Part shown: positions 35,856-45,359 of the stretch, in pieces | Numbering within the stretch: position 1 is the first letter of the stretch | How the letters are laid out: the number at the start of each line of letters is the position of its first letter | Source: a virus | Length of the DNA stretch: 64,000 nucleotides | Direction: 5' to 3' (one strand) | Virus record (IMG/VR): IMGVR_UViG_3300006921_000011 | Coordinates: 1 to 64,000 of that record | Notes under the pieces: generated by a model | Seen by the model: the letters and a program-made list of their open reading frames with translations, nothing else | Databases searched by the model: none | What the model was told of the DNA's origin: nothing | Translations under genes and position numbers: made by a program

Positions 35856-36746
35856 ATGGGATATCCTTATGGTGGTACAGGTTTTTATACAAGAGCCGAT
35901 TTAAGTAGACAAATTTATCAACGATGTCAGACAGTGGCTACCTTATCCGGTTCTTCGGACTGGGGAGATAATCTACGTGTTAATTACTTAAGTGCAGACA
36001 CATATAATTTTACAATCTCCGCTACTACAGGTACTACCGTAGTTATGGGTCTCAACACACAACCAAGACTAAATGGGTCAGCTTTACAAATTAGTCCTTA
36101 TACACTACATTCGGGAACCGGTACCGATTTAGAAATAGACCTAACAAATGGGAACGTAGTTAGAACCTCATCATCAAAAAGGTATAAAGAAAATATAAGA
36201 AATTTAGAATTAGACCAACTTAAAAACTTTCTTAAATTAAGTGCAAAAAAGTTTGTCTGGAAAGGAAATCAAAGAGAAGATATTGGTTTAATCGCCGAAG
36301 AATTACATTATTTAGGTTTAGGAGATTGGGTTATTTACAATGGGGCCCCGTCCCTAGAAACTGTAGAAAGTATTAAATACAAACAGTTGGGTGTGGGTCT
36401 CTTAGAATTAGTTAAAGATTTATATAAAATAGTTGGTAAGACTGATGAACCTTTAGTTGATACTAATGATAACTTTGAAAATGTTAAAGTTGTAAAAACG
36501 GACTATGTAACTAATGACGTTAGATATATTATAACTAAAGAAAATGATGTCACCATTACTCTAGACCCTTCTAAAACAAATAGATTTTATATTAAAGCGA
36601 TGACACCAACAGTAGTTAAACCCCATTATGGCCTTATAGATGAAGAATGGGAGGAAATTGCAATGGGAACACAAAGTAGTATAGAATTATTGTGGGAAGG
36701 TACTTCTTGGTATATATTATCTTCAGACGGACTCAAGAACTCCTAA
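35856..36746 (+). CDS. Fibre protein with internal S74 intramolecular chaperone domain
   Basis: A 296-residue protein. Residues 1-100 are a beta-rich fibre stub (GYPYGGTGFYTRADLSRQIY). Residues about 105-195 match the Peptidase S74 chaperone: SSSKRYKENI at the self-cleavage site, FVWKGNQREDIGLIAEEL, then IKYKQLGVGLLELVKDLY. S74 domains trimerise the fibre and then release themselves by Ser/Lys-driven cleavage. Here a further 100 residues of beta-type sequence follow, while in most fibres the chaperone is the very C-terminus. The 3' end overlaps the converging DNA polymerase gene by 24 bases. Confidence 0.85.
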   Translation: MGYPYGGTGFYTRADLSRQIYQRCQTVATLSGSSDWGDNLRVNYLSADTYNFTISATTGTTVVMGLNTQPRLNGSALQISPYTLHSGTGTDLEIDLTNGNVVRTSSSKRYKENIRNLELDQLKNFLKLSAKKFVWKGNQREDIGLIAEELHYLGLGDWVIYNGAPSLETVESIKYKQLGVGLLELVKDLYKIVGKTDEPLVDTNDNFENVKVVKTDYVTNDVRYIITKENDVTITLDPSKTNRFYIKAMTPTVVKPHYGLIDEEWEEIAMGTQSSIELLWEGTSWYILSSDGLKNS

Positions 36747-39443
36747 GTCACTTAAAAACTTTTCAGGGTGTTCACCAATCTTATCCCAAAACACCAATTC
36801 CTCATCACTAAGTTGTAATATCTCTTCTAAAGTATCTTGGTCTCCTTCTCTTCTTGGTAACCCGTTTATGAGTTTACATTGTTTCTTAGTGAAAAATTGT
36901 ATATCTTCTGGTTTTTTAACTAATAGGTTATCTCTAACATCTGGAGAGAAAACAACTAGTAATGGTTCTATTCTTTTATTAAAAACATTTACATATCTTG
37001 CAACATTATATTCACCTTTTAAATCTGGATTCCTTTGAATATCGTCTTCTTTTATTCTATAACATCGTAACAAAGTTTCTGAAGTCCCGTCTTTTAGTTT
37101 TTTATTCTGTACGTCACCATGAGAAACAGCTGTACCATTATTTACATAAAAAATAGTGTCACCCAAACTAACACTTAAATTTTCTTTTAATATTAATTCC
37201 ATGTGTGCCATTTTTGACATCGGGTTCCCGGCTTTATTTTTCTTTTTAGAACGAGCAATATACTCATCAACTGTTAATTTAACTCTAGACTTATTAGCAA
37301 TTTTAGATAGTGGAATATCTTTATTATAAATTCTTTCTATATATTCGTAATAATAATCTACAAATTCTTTTCCTTGTCCCTTTAATAGAAACCCTAATCC
37401 TTTATCTAAAAAATCTGATATGTATTCTGAAAGTGTTTTTGATTTAATTGTGTTACCTGTTAATTTAATTTTACCCTTATCCGTTAATAAAGCATAATTT
37501 TTTCTAGCAACATTAATACATGATGGCCATTGTCCGTCAGTGTCTAACCCCATTTCACCTCTCATAAATAAATCATTATATTCAGCAACATCAGCTTCGG
37601 ACCCAAAGTATTTCTTACCCTCTACAACCAATTCATTATTACCTAATCCCACATACTGTCTAGTCTCCACATCTTCTGGACAAGAAAAATTCACCCCATC
37701 CGTATCCATAACTAATGGGTCATAACCTTTTTTAATAAAATACTTAACCATTTGTCTTAAATACTGTCTCGCTGTACAAGTAACTTTTTCACCCATATTC
37801 ATATCACCCCAAGGAAATACTTGTGGGGCAGACAAAGAACCGAACATTGAGTTAATGAAAATCTTAATCGGTAGTTGTTTCCTACCAAAAGACTCTGATT
37901 TTTTCTTATCTGTGACATAGTACTTTCCAGCTAAATTTTTATACTTAATTCTAGTATCTCTAAAATATTTTAACATCCCCTTCATAGCGTGTGTTATGTC
38001 ACATGTTGGGAACACGTCGTGAACTAATTGTATAGATGGATATAGTGAACTAAAATCCAATTTAAGGACGTTTTCTGAATAACCTGTTTTAACTAATCGG
38101 GATAAACCTCCAACAAAAGGTCTTTTTTCATCCTTTACGGGTATTGCCAATCCTTTATGATAAGACCATGCACACATTAACATTTTCCATAATGTAGCGG
38201 TACCCATTGTTGATACTCTTTCATAAGTGGTTGGGACCATAGTGGACAATAAAAAAGATGCTTGATTAAATTGTTCATCAACTACCATTGTTTCATCTAA
38301 ATCGTCCCCAAGATATTTTTCCACAATTTCAGCACCACCTATTTTTTTATAAGTGTTCGGATACCTAATTAATAAATCTTTTAACCCATCTTCATTACAA
38401 AGTTTAAACTTACCAGTTTTAGGATTAAAATAATGTTCTAAATCTTCTTCATATGTTTTGTAAATTTTATCTCCCTGGACATAAACACGATTCTTTTTAT
38501 TGGCCCCTACAAATTCAGTTATGTATTTTAACCCCCAAGACTTAATATCAGAATTAATTGTTTGAGCTCTTCTAACCGCATGAGCCACGTCCACAATATT
38601 ATAACCCCACATCTGTGTGGAAGTATAGTCTTCTATTTCAGCACCTAATTTTAATATAGAATCTTTTCTTCTTAATCTCACATTAGGATTTAAAGTTTTA
38701 GCTACATCTCCAATATCTAAACCTAATATTTCTGCTCTACGAATAATCCATTCCCAGTCAAAAAATGCAGAGTTATAACCTCCAATTATTGTTGGTTTTA
38801 TTTCGTCAATATATTTAAAGAAATCCACAATCATTTTTCTTTCACTTTCATCATCATTGGCAAACAAAACTTTTCTATTTCCTCTATTGTCTGACATACC
38901 AATTAGAAACATTGTTCCATCATCAGGTCTAAGAGATGTGGTTTCAATATCAAAAACAAATCTATGAATTTCATCATATTCAAAAAATCCTTTAAATAAC
39001 CTTTTTCCTCTTTGTGTTAAATATTGTTCTACTGGGGACATAATTAGTATAGAGTCTCTACTTTCTTTATCCCATGGATTTAAACCCCCTTGTGTAAAAA
39101 AACTTACAAGACTTCTATAGGTTTTAGTACTTTTTACCAAATACCTTAAACCATCTTCTAATCTTTCATGGTCTCCAGTCTCTAGAGGTTCAATAATAAT
39201 CCCATGTTTAGACATAGCTTGTTTTTGCAATGCTTTGCTATTACTATAAAAGTTTTTCTTACGTAAATCACCAACCCAACAAAAAGGAATGAACTTATCC
39301 TTTTGGATGTGTTTACCTTTTTCGGGGTCTTCTTTTATTTTATAAATGGAATTGGTTCTGTAATCGTATTCTACAGCTACTATGTATTTTTCGGGGTCGG
39401 TTCCTTCTAGGAAATTTTGTATTTCTTCTTGTGTGGGTGTCAT
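36723..39443 (-). CDS. 43: DNA polymerase, family B (T4 gp43-like)
   Basis: 906 residues, close to T4 gp43 (898). The 3'-5' exonuclease has FVFDIETTS (Exo I, near 165) and GGYNSAFFDWEW (Exo II, near 224). Polymerase motif A is LDFSSLYPSI (near 464), motif B KIFINSMFGSLSAP (near 531) and motif C VMDTDGVNF (near 581). Motif C has Gly where DTDS is usual. It replicates the genome with gp32, the helicase and the clamp, the last not in this window. A 7-base dyad lies in its leader. It is separate from the other replication genes, inserted between a neck cluster and the fibre module. Confidence 0.95.
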   Translation of the reverse strand: MTPTQEEIQNFLEGTDPEKYIVAVEYDYRTNSIYKIKEDPEKGKHIQKDKFIPFCWVGDLRKKNFYSNSKALQKQAMSKHGIIIEPLETGDHERLEDGLRYLVKSTKTYRSLVSFFTQGGLNPWDKESRDSILIMSPVEQYLTQRGKRLFKGFFEYDEIHRFVFDIETTSLRPDDGTMFLIGMSDNRGNRKVLFANDDESERKMIVDFFKYIDEIKPTIIGGYNSAFFDWEWIIRRAEILGLDIGDVAKTLNPNVRLRRKDSILKLGAEIEDYTSTQMWGYNIVDVAHAVRRAQTINSDIKSWGLKYITEFVGANKKNRVYVQGDKIYKTYEEDLEHYFNPKTGKFKLCNEDGLKDLLIRYPNTYKKIGGAEIVEKYLGDDLDETMVVDEQFNQASFLLSTMVPTTYERVSTMGTATLWKMLMCAWSYHKGLAIPVKDEKRPFVGGLSRLVKTGYSENVLKLDFSSLYPSIQLVHDVFPTCDITHAMKGMLKYFRDTRIKYKNLAGKYYVTDKKKSESFGRKQLPIKIFINSMFGSLSAPQVFPWGDMNMGEKVTCTARQYLRQMVKYFIKKGYDPLVMDTDGVNFSCPEDVETRQYVGLGNNELVVEGKKYFGSEADVAEYNDLFMRGEMGLDTDGQWPSCINVARKNYALLTDKGKIKLTGNTIKSKTLSEYISDFLDKGLGFLLKGQGKEFVDYYYEYIERIYNKDIPLSKIANKSRVKLTVDEYIARSKKKNKAGNPMSKMAHMELILKENLSVSLGDTIFYVNNGTAVSHGDVQNKKLKDGTSETLLRCYRIKEDDIQRNPDLKGEYNVARYVNVFNKRIEPLLVVFSPDVRDNLLVKKPEDIQFFTKKQCKLINGLPRREGDQDTLEEILQLSDEELVFWDKIGEHPEKFLSDLGVLESV

Positions 39444-39472
39444 ATTTTAATTTTAACGTTTGTACTATTAGC

Positions 39473-39491
39473 TTCATGTTCTTTACATGAA
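39473..39491 (-). promoter_or_regulatory. Inverted repeat in the DNA polymerase leader, possible operator
   Basis: TTCATGT, five bases, ACATGAA, a perfect 7-base dyad ending 29 bases before the polymerase ATG. In RNA it would form a hairpin. T4 gp43 represses its own translation by binding a leader hairpin, so this is a candidate for a similar control. Confidence 0.4.
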
Positions 39492-39521
39492 TTTTACTTA
39501 ACACTACTAAAATATAAAACT

Positions 39522-39549
39522 AAAAAATATGATTGTCAATTAACAATCA
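39522..39549 (-). terminator. Weak terminator at the end of the fibre operon
   Basis: Stem TGATTGT / ACAATCA (39549-39543 with 39536-39530) and a six-base loop that contains the stop codon of the 128-residue gene, followed on the minus strand by TATTTTTT. The stem is short and AT-rich, so some read-through into the polymerase gene is likely. Confidence 0.5.
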
Positions 39550-39926
39550 CAAGAACTATTCACAAAACTATCTGTTATATTAATATACAAATCTTCTCGG
39601 ACAGGAACTATCAAATCACTACAGTCATCTATTAAAGATATATTAAATTGTGCTTGATATCTACCCACTTCACTTACATCACTAGGTTGCCATCGATAAT
39701 AGATATAATATTCAGTCGGGGAAAGTTCATCAATATTGGTTTTAGCTACAATACCTGCAGCTTTATTTAAGATGACAAACGCCCCGTTTTTAGTATCCTT
39801 CATAGAAAAAGAAATAGCAGAATTTACCAGTTTTTGATAAAAACTATCAAAATCATTTCTTCCATCCTGTACTAATTGCATCTTCAGGATTGGTTCTGTT
39901 GAATTTTTTCTTATAAAGAATTCCAT
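39540..39926 (-). CDS. Small virion protein of the fibre module (unassigned)
   Basis: A 128-residue, beta-type protein (ISFSMKDTKNGAFVILN, EYYIYYRWQPSDVSEVGRYQAQF, EDLYINITDSF), ending in a cysteine cluster SSCDC. The alternation of strands and the GRYQAQF segment resemble baseplate-upper or fibre-connector domains in phages of Bacteroidota, but I cannot assign a family. It is the last gene of the fibre operon, 5 bases after the 437-residue fibre gene. Confidence 0.65.
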   Translation of the reverse strand: MEFFIRKNSTEPILKMQLVQDGRNDFDSFYQKLVNSAISFSMKDTKNGAFVILNKAAGIVAKTNIDELSPTEYYIYYRWQPSDVSEVGRYQAQFNISLIDDCSDLIVPVREDLYINITDSFVNSSCDC

Positions 39927-39931
39927 ATTTT

Positions 39932-41245
39932 TTACTCGTGATTAATTATCAAAAAGTGTATCCATCCAGCTGTTGTTAAATCAACTGTCCCATCTCCGGA
40001 ATTAAACAATCTTACATCAAAAAATCCTGCTTGTACATCATATAATGAAGCCGTTAGATTTGCATCCGCTGGTGAATCATTATTTGTACATGTTAATAAT
40101 ACCACTGAATCTGTATTTCTACACTTATTGTTGTAAACTCTAAAAATAGCTCCTGTTTGAGTTGTTAAGACGGAACCACCAGCATTATATGCTCTTATTC
40201 TACCTGTACTAGAATTTAGTGTCACAGTTGTTGTGGTACTTGCTGATTGTGTAACTGTTCTTCCAGTACCTCCCGCATGTACAAAGTCACCTGGCCATGT
40301 AGTTCCTGTAGTTCCTGAATAACCAAAAACTAGTTTGTCTTGAGCTGTTACATTATTTAAACCTTTTAAATTTCCTGTTACTGTTATTCCTTCATCTTGG
40401 TTTAACTCTATTTTTTCAGTACCACCATTAGCTTGTAGTTTTACTTGTGTGTCACCTTGGGTTCCTCCATCGGTTAATTCTATTAGACCTCTATTAGTTG
40501 CTTTTGAGTATATTTGTCCAGTCTCTCCGAATTTTATAAAAGTACTGGTACCACTCAGAGGTGGGCTCATTGTTAAAGACCCAAACGTCGTAGTATCTCC
40601 CGTTTGTGTAACATTACTGTCTATTTGTAGAGTACCTGAACATCCAGATACTTTGGTAACTGTAAGTGTGGTAGTGACAGCTGTCGTTCCTGTATTTGCA
40701 GAAGTTGCACCTGTAAAGTTCTCGTCAGTTAAAACACAACATAGATTTAAATCACCACATATGTCAACATTATTACTAATTGATAGTGTTCCAGTACACG
40801 CTGAAATTTGAGTTACGTGAAGAGTTGGTGTTGTTCCTGTGTCACAACCACATAAGTTCATATCACCACATACGTCTGTATTTCCACTTAGTGTTATACC
40901 ACCGGTAAATGTTACTGGACAATTAAAAGTACTTGTTGCATTTACTAATAAAGTATTAACACATGTCGTTCCTAAAGTAGTGTTAGCGACTACGGTATGG
41001 TCTGTTCCCACCCAAAGATTCCCACTTACGTCTATACTTTGTTGGAAGTTATATCCTGTCGCTACTGTTAAGTTTTCTTCTAAGTAAGGTACTCTAAGTA
41101 GGGTACCTGCAGAATTGATTACGCTTAAGTGTTCATTAGTAAACGGAGCTCCTGCGTCTGCACCCGCAAATAATGAAATATACCCTGAAGGTGGGGTAGT
41201 TATTACTGATTTATTCTCTAAGTTAATTCTAAGTTTTGCCGGCAT
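39932..41245 (-). CDS. Tail fibre protein with repeated Cys/Gly/Thr-rich segments
   Basis: A 437-residue protein beginning with a basic N-terminus (MPAKLRINLENKS) that could attach to the virion. Residues about 80-230 contain imperfect repeats of the type 'G-D-hydrophobic-N-L-C' (CGDMNLCGC, CGDLNLCC) and 'S-x-C-T/S-GTL' (SACTGTLSIS, SGCSGTLQID), typical of a triple-stranded beta fibre shaft. The C-terminal 120 residues form a receptor-tip-like domain (VYNNKCRNTDSVVLLTC). A receptor-binding role is likely. Confidence 0.75.
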   Translation of the reverse strand: MPAKLRINLENKSVITTPPSGYISLFAGADAGAPFTNEHLSVINSAGTLLRVPYLEENLTVATGYNFQQSIDVSGNLWVGTDHTVVANTTLGTTCVNTLLVNATSTFNCPVTFTGGITLSGNTDVCGDMNLCGCDTGTTPTLHVTQISACTGTLSISNNVDICGDLNLCCVLTDENFTGATSANTGTTAVTTTLTVTKVSGCSGTLQIDSNVTQTGDTTTFGSLTMSPPLSGTSTFIKFGETGQIYSKATNRGLIELTDGGTQGDTQVKLQANGGTEKIELNQDEGITVTGNLKGLNNVTAQDKLVFGYSGTTGTTWPGDFVHAGGTGRTVTQSASTTTTVTLNSSTGRIRAYNAGGSVLTTQTGAIFRVYNNKCRNTDSVVLLTCTNNDSPADANLTASLYDVQAGFFDVRLFNSGDGTVDLTTAGWIHFLIINHE

Positions 41246-41290
41246 GTTTTTGTTCTTTATTAATTATTTTATTTTTTATTATCTTTCATA

Positions 41291-41608
41291 TTATGGGATG
41301 GAGACCACTACAGCTTCACCATCTAGGTTTATTTGACCATTTATAATCCACTCATCCGCATGTATAACTTGCATGTTTGTTTTAATGCAATAAATATCAT
41401 TCCAATCTACAGGAGATGGGTGTGCTCCCATTGTCAACATGTCCTCTAATCTTTTGAGTCCACCTTGTACTTGACAACTATTATTAATATTAATGTGAGT
41501 AGCAAAACTAGTTTCTCCACTAAAATTAACCCAACTAAAAAATGTGGTAGGTAAAGGTACATCACCTCCCTTCCAATTCTCTATTATATTTTTACATTTA
41601 CACCCCAT
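41291..41608 (-). CDS. Small protein of the fibre module, unassigned
   Basis: A 105-residue protein starting MGCKCKNIIENW. Trp, Asn and Gly are frequent, and a conserved-looking IYCIKTNMQVIHADEWIINGQINLDG lies in the C-terminal half. It sits between two fibre genes with 6 and 45 base gaps, so it is part of the adhesion cassette. It may be a hinge or accessory fibre protein. No family recognised. Confidence 0.6.
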   Translation of the reverse strand: MGCKCKNIIENWKGGDVPLPTTFFSWVNFSGETSFATHININNSCQVQGGLKRLEDMLTMGAHPSPVDWNDIYCIKTNMQVIHADEWIINGQINLDGEAVVVSIP

Positions 41609-41614
41609 TATATT

Positions 41615-44188
41615 TTATTTATAATAATTTCCATATATGACCATTTTTGAATCTATATCATCGTTTATCTTATTAATAACTATTTTGACGACGTCATTTG
41701 GCCCCGCACAAAAGGGGAAAGTAACACTTTTTCCCGCTCCATGACCCATTTCACTATGAATATACATAGAATACGACGAAATATTGTCCGTAATTGCGTT
41801 AGTAAATTTAACCCCAGACCAACCCCCAGCAGATAAATAATGGTCTAATCTATCTACCGCTAATGTTAAAACTGGATTAGATGTATATCCAGTTACTTCC
41901 ACTTTATTAATCATACATGTATCACCCGTAAACATTGTTTCTGTACAAAATACGTCAAACTCTAAAGATATATCTAAAGAATCTCCTTCTGTTAAATATA
42001 ACACTTGTCCAGGCCTGCACTCAGTAAAGTTACATCTACAATCTACTAAGTTATATCTATCTTTATCCACTAAATAATTATGAATAATCTCATCATTTGT
42101 TAGTGGTTCTAAATAATATCTCATTTGTGAGATTCCCCCGTCAAACGTCCCAGCAAAATATTTTTCTATTAATAAACCTAAATCTTTGTTGTCTTGGTGG
42201 TAAGGATAACACGTATCTCCAGATATAAAAGTTAAACTTTCTAATAATCCCTGAGAACCACCACCCCAAGACATGTTATAGGGAACACCCACTTGTAACT
42301 CAGGTTCCGTATTTAATCTTCTAGGTATTATCTCTTCAAAATTAGGCACTTCTAGTACAGGCCTCCCATTAACAAATAATGTTAAGGTTCCCTTTCTAAA
42401 ATTAATTTCATCTAACCATACTTTATTAAAATCGATTGTTGTTTGTTCTTCAACCTTAGCTGTTATTACCGCAACACCTGGTGTTACAATTTGTCTTAAG
42501 TCATTAACTCCACCATAATTTTCTAAATCACACCCTTCATAACAATAATCTCGTTCAAATCTTGCTGTAATTTCTAACCAAGGTTCTTGTCCTATTTGGG
42601 TGCTTCCACTTAAACCACAAATTGCTTTAGATGTATATTTTTCACTAATAGTATATCCTGTCGTGTAGGTGTACCCTGTTACACATGTACCTGTCATTAT
42701 ACAACTTCCAGTATAATAAAGTGCCCTATAACCCAATCGGTAATCTGGGGTCAAACGTAACCCAAAGGCATTACTCATGGAATCTACAATATTAGGATAG
42801 GTCCACTTTTCAAAAATTGTTTTTTTGTTATTACAACCATCCACCACTATTTTTTTCTTACTTCTTTGTATTGGTAGTGTGTCCCCTGAACACGAGTAGT
42901 TCATATTGTCACATGTAGTTACTCCAGATTCACCGGAGAATACATTCCAAAACTTATTTTCCGCTCTAGTTCCCATATACCAGAAAAATCCAGCATTATC
43001 GGGGTATTTGGCGTTTAATGTGTTTTCATATCCCGGACATATATCTGGGTCTTGTCTTACCTTTAATAGACAATCTACTGTCCATCCACATTCCGTTCTT
43101 GCGGGAAGTGCTTCATACTCATAATCGTATAGTTTAAAAAACCCTTGATAGAATCCACCGTCTAATTCTTGGTATTGTCCAGCACATGAACCAGTTACAC
43201 TCACTATATTATAGTTGTATGGGTTTTTAGTGTACCCAGTAACAGCATGCATTTTTAATCTTTTATCGTAATGTAAAGGGTCGTGTTTGTATTGGTCTGG
43301 TAAAGTTTCCCACAACTTAAGTGACTCAATACCACATGGTACCTTCCAGTAACCTTGTTCTACTAAAGTAGTAGCGGTGAACACACCATTAGGTAGTCCT
43401 CCACCAGCTGGGATGGTAACCGCCGCATCACTCAGTGTAAATTTATAGGCTGTTCCCCCCGTAAAGAAACAACATGTAACATATTCAATATTATCACAAT
43501 TAAATGCAGTAAGATTATTGTTGGTTGTTTTAGCTGTATAAGATAAGGTTATAACACCACTATCGATTGTATATGGGAATTCACAACCAGTAGAACAACT
43601 AGGTGGATTTAAGATATTATTAGACCAGTTAGTTGGGATGAAGTACTTAGTGGTTCCTAGTGTGGTTCCGGTTACGGTTCCTAGGAAAGTTGTATTGGCA
43701 GTAAATGATACGTTACAAAAATCACATATTGATGGGTCTTCTTTCATATACCTGACCAGTCCGTTATCTGTCCCAGTTAAACCGATTCCACATACGGATT
43801 CCACAAATTTAGTATATCCACTGTAGTCTCTCGTTTCACATTTTATACATCTACATAGAGCATCATGTTCATTAGGTCTAGCTTTATCCCAGTAAGATAA
43901 ACTTAATAATGTGTTTGCGGAATAATATTTATTACACGCAAGATTAAAAGTTTGTGTACACCCTGTTCTATTTAAATCAAACCACGCACCCAATTTACTA
44001 GAAGAAAATGGAGTGCCTGTTTTTACTGAACTTTCATTCCCCAGAACTCCTATAGGGGATTTAGAGTATATAACCTCCATATTATAGTCTTTTTCATCAG
44101 ACGCTAAAAAGAAATCATAGTAAGAGCTATAATTAATATGTGCATCTAATTTATTGAAAAAATAGTTATTTAAATTTTGTGGTCCCAT
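41615..44188 (-). CDS. Large Cys-rich tail fibre / adhesin with LamG-like domain
   Basis: An 857-residue protein, first gene of the fibre operon. It holds an unusually large number of cysteines for a virion protein, many in CxxC or 'CTGT/CVTG' settings (CRCIKCETRDYSG, SCSTGCEFPYT). Residues about 580-720 resemble a laminin-G/concanavalin fold: VPYNMSWGGGSQGLLESL, then FDGGISQMRYYLEPLTNDEI. Such a domain would bind sugars, a fitting role for host recognition. The last 130 residues form a further beta domain. N-terminal MGPQNLNNYFFNKLD is probably the virion anchor. Confidence 0.75.
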   Translation of the reverse strand: MGPQNLNNYFFNKLDAHINYSSYYDFFLASDEKDYNMEVIYSKSPIGVLGNESSVKTGTPFSSSKLGAWFDLNRTGCTQTFNLACNKYYSANTLLSLSYWDKARPNEHDALCRCIKCETRDYSGYTKFVESVCGIGLTGTDNGLVRYMKEDPSICDFCNVSFTANTTFLGTVTGTTLGTTKYFIPTNWSNNILNPPSCSTGCEFPYTIDSGVITLSYTAKTTNNNLTAFNCDNIEYVTCCFFTGGTAYKFTLSDAAVTIPAGGGLPNGVFTATTLVEQGYWKVPCGIESLKLWETLPDQYKHDPLHYDKRLKMHAVTGYTKNPYNYNIVSVTGSCAGQYQELDGGFYQGFFKLYDYEYEALPARTECGWTVDCLLKVRQDPDICPGYENTLNAKYPDNAGFFWYMGTRAENKFWNVFSGESGVTTCDNMNYSCSGDTLPIQRSKKKIVVDGCNNKKTIFEKWTYPNIVDSMSNAFGLRLTPDYRLGYRALYYTGSCIMTGTCVTGYTYTTGYTISEKYTSKAICGLSGSTQIGQEPWLEITARFERDYCYEGCDLENYGGVNDLRQIVTPGVAVITAKVEEQTTIDFNKVWLDEINFRKGTLTLFVNGRPVLEVPNFEEIIPRRLNTEPELQVGVPYNMSWGGGSQGLLESLTFISGDTCYPYHQDNKDLGLLIEKYFAGTFDGGISQMRYYLEPLTNDEIIHNYLVDKDRYNLVDCRCNFTECRPGQVLYLTEGDSLDISLEFDVFCTETMFTGDTCMINKVEVTGYTSNPVLTLAVDRLDHYLSAGGWSGVKFTNAITDNISSYSMYIHSEMGHGAGKSVTFPFCAGPNDVVKIVINKINDDIDSKMVIYGNYYK

Positions 44189-44193
44189 TATAC

Positions 44194-44224
44194 ATAAATA
44201 CTTCTTGAATTAGTTAATATTTAT
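44194..44224. promoter_or_regulatory. Divergent late promoter candidates between fibre operon and plus-strand genes
   Basis: Plus strand ATATTTAT at 44217-44224, 15 bases before the ATG at 44240. Minus strand has the one-mismatch form GTATTTAT at 44201-44194, 5 bases before the 857-residue gene. Confidence 0.4.
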
Positions 44225-44239
44225 AGTAAAACAACTATT

Positions 44240-44917
44240 ATGATTAATGAAGAAACAAAACATGATTGTAACGAAATACACCCTGACTCATCTCATGATG
44301 ACTGGTTAGCAGAAAATCCCCAAATAGAGGAAGTTGGGGAAGATGAAGAATTAGATGAATTGGTGGATTATGACGGTTCAATATTAAGTTCCAAAGTTCC
44401 TAATAACTTTACTAAAGCTACTAAAGTTAGTAGAAGTACAAGTGATGATGTAGAAAAAGCTTCTCATATGAAGTCCCGTAATTTTTATTATAAGAGATTT
44501 TGGGCAGAAGGATATATGGGAGCAGGGTTAGGTGATAATACCGAAACCGACACTATGAATGGTGATGAAACCATAGACATGTATACAGATGAAGAAGAAG
44601 GTTATGGACTTTCCCTATCTAAAGCAGTGGAAAAAGCAGAAGAAAAAGGGAAAATTGTTAAAGGAACTAAAAAACAATTAGAAGGTAATAAAATGAGAAT
44701 TACCGAAAAAGAAAAAATTAAAAAAATAGTAGAGAAATTATTAACTAATAAAGATAGTGATGCTAGTGTAGGTGATAAAGAGCAAGAATTACATGATGAG
44801 GGAGAAATAGACCCTATTATTAAAAGAAAATTTAAAAGTCTAGTAAAATCAATTAATTCAACATCTGACCTTAGTGTCGATGAAGTTATAAAAAACCTAC
44901 TCAATAATGCCGGATAA
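44240..44917 (+). CDS. Acidic hypothetical protein, possible head/core protein
   Basis: 225 residues. The first 50 are acidic (EEVGEDEELDELVDYDG), residues about 75-100 have an aromatic segment (KSRNFYYKRFWAEGYMGAG) and another acidic patch follows. The C-terminal half is lysine-rich and helical (RITEKEKIKKIVEKLL, SLVKSINSTSDLSVDEVI). Such mixed acidic/basic helical composition is seen in head core proteins, but there is no family match I can name. Late-type promoter upstream; the next gene overlaps by 11 bases. Confidence 0.65.
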   Translation: MINEETKHDCNEIHPDSSHDDWLAENPQIEEVGEDEELDELVDYDGSILSSKVPNNFTKATKVSRSTSDDVEKASHMKSRNFYYKRFWAEGYMGAGLGDNTETDTMNGDETIDMYTDEEEGYGLSLSKAVEKAEEKGKIVKGTKKQLEGNKMRITEKEKIKKIVEKLLTNKDSDASVGDKEQELHDEGEIDPIIKRKFKSLVKSINSTSDLSVDEVIKNLLNNAG

Positions 44918-45359
44918 AGCTCTCAATGGTAAAACATTTAAAGTATCTGATAAGGTAATTGAAAAAATTAAATTAGCTCTAGATGCGTTTGATGGTCCTA
45001 GAACCACCGAAGGTTATGAACGAGCTACTAATATTATAAAAAATCCAATTATTAGTCTTGCTTTATTAAAAAAAATAAATAATTTTTTTAGAAATGCAGA
45101 TAAAGAAAGTTGGTCTTATAAGTTAACTGGTGGAGACTTAGGAGAAAAGTTTTTTTCTATTTTAGAGGACAAAGTTAGGGATGGTGAGAATTCTAGTAAA
45201 AAAGCTAAGTCAAGAAGTGGTTTAGAAAATATTTATAAAGATGAACATACTAAAGATGGCTTTGGGAACCCAACACAAGTTAATGTCCCCGGACCTCCTA
45301 AAGTAGGTGAACTAAAAGAAGAAATAAAAAGAATAAAAAAATTAATAAACTTAAATTAA
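44907..45359 (+). CDS. Hypothetical helical protein of the late plus-strand cluster
   Basis: 150 residues. Begins with LNGKTFKVSDKVIEKIKLALD and then FDGPRTTEGYERATNII, helical and charged. Its C-terminus is ELKEEIKRIKKLINLN, an amphipathic helix like the N-terminal extension of the aldolase (EQIKRIQDLMLI), so the same type of helix appears at an opposite end. Overlaps the gene before. Function unknown. Confidence 0.65.
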   Translation: MPDKALNGKTFKVSDKVIEKIKLALDAFDGPRTTEGYERATNIIKNPIISLALLKKINNFFRNADKESWSYKLTGGDLGEKFFSILEDKVRDGENSSKKAKSRSGLENIYKDEHTKDGFGNPTQVNVPGPPKVGELKEEIKRIKKLINLN

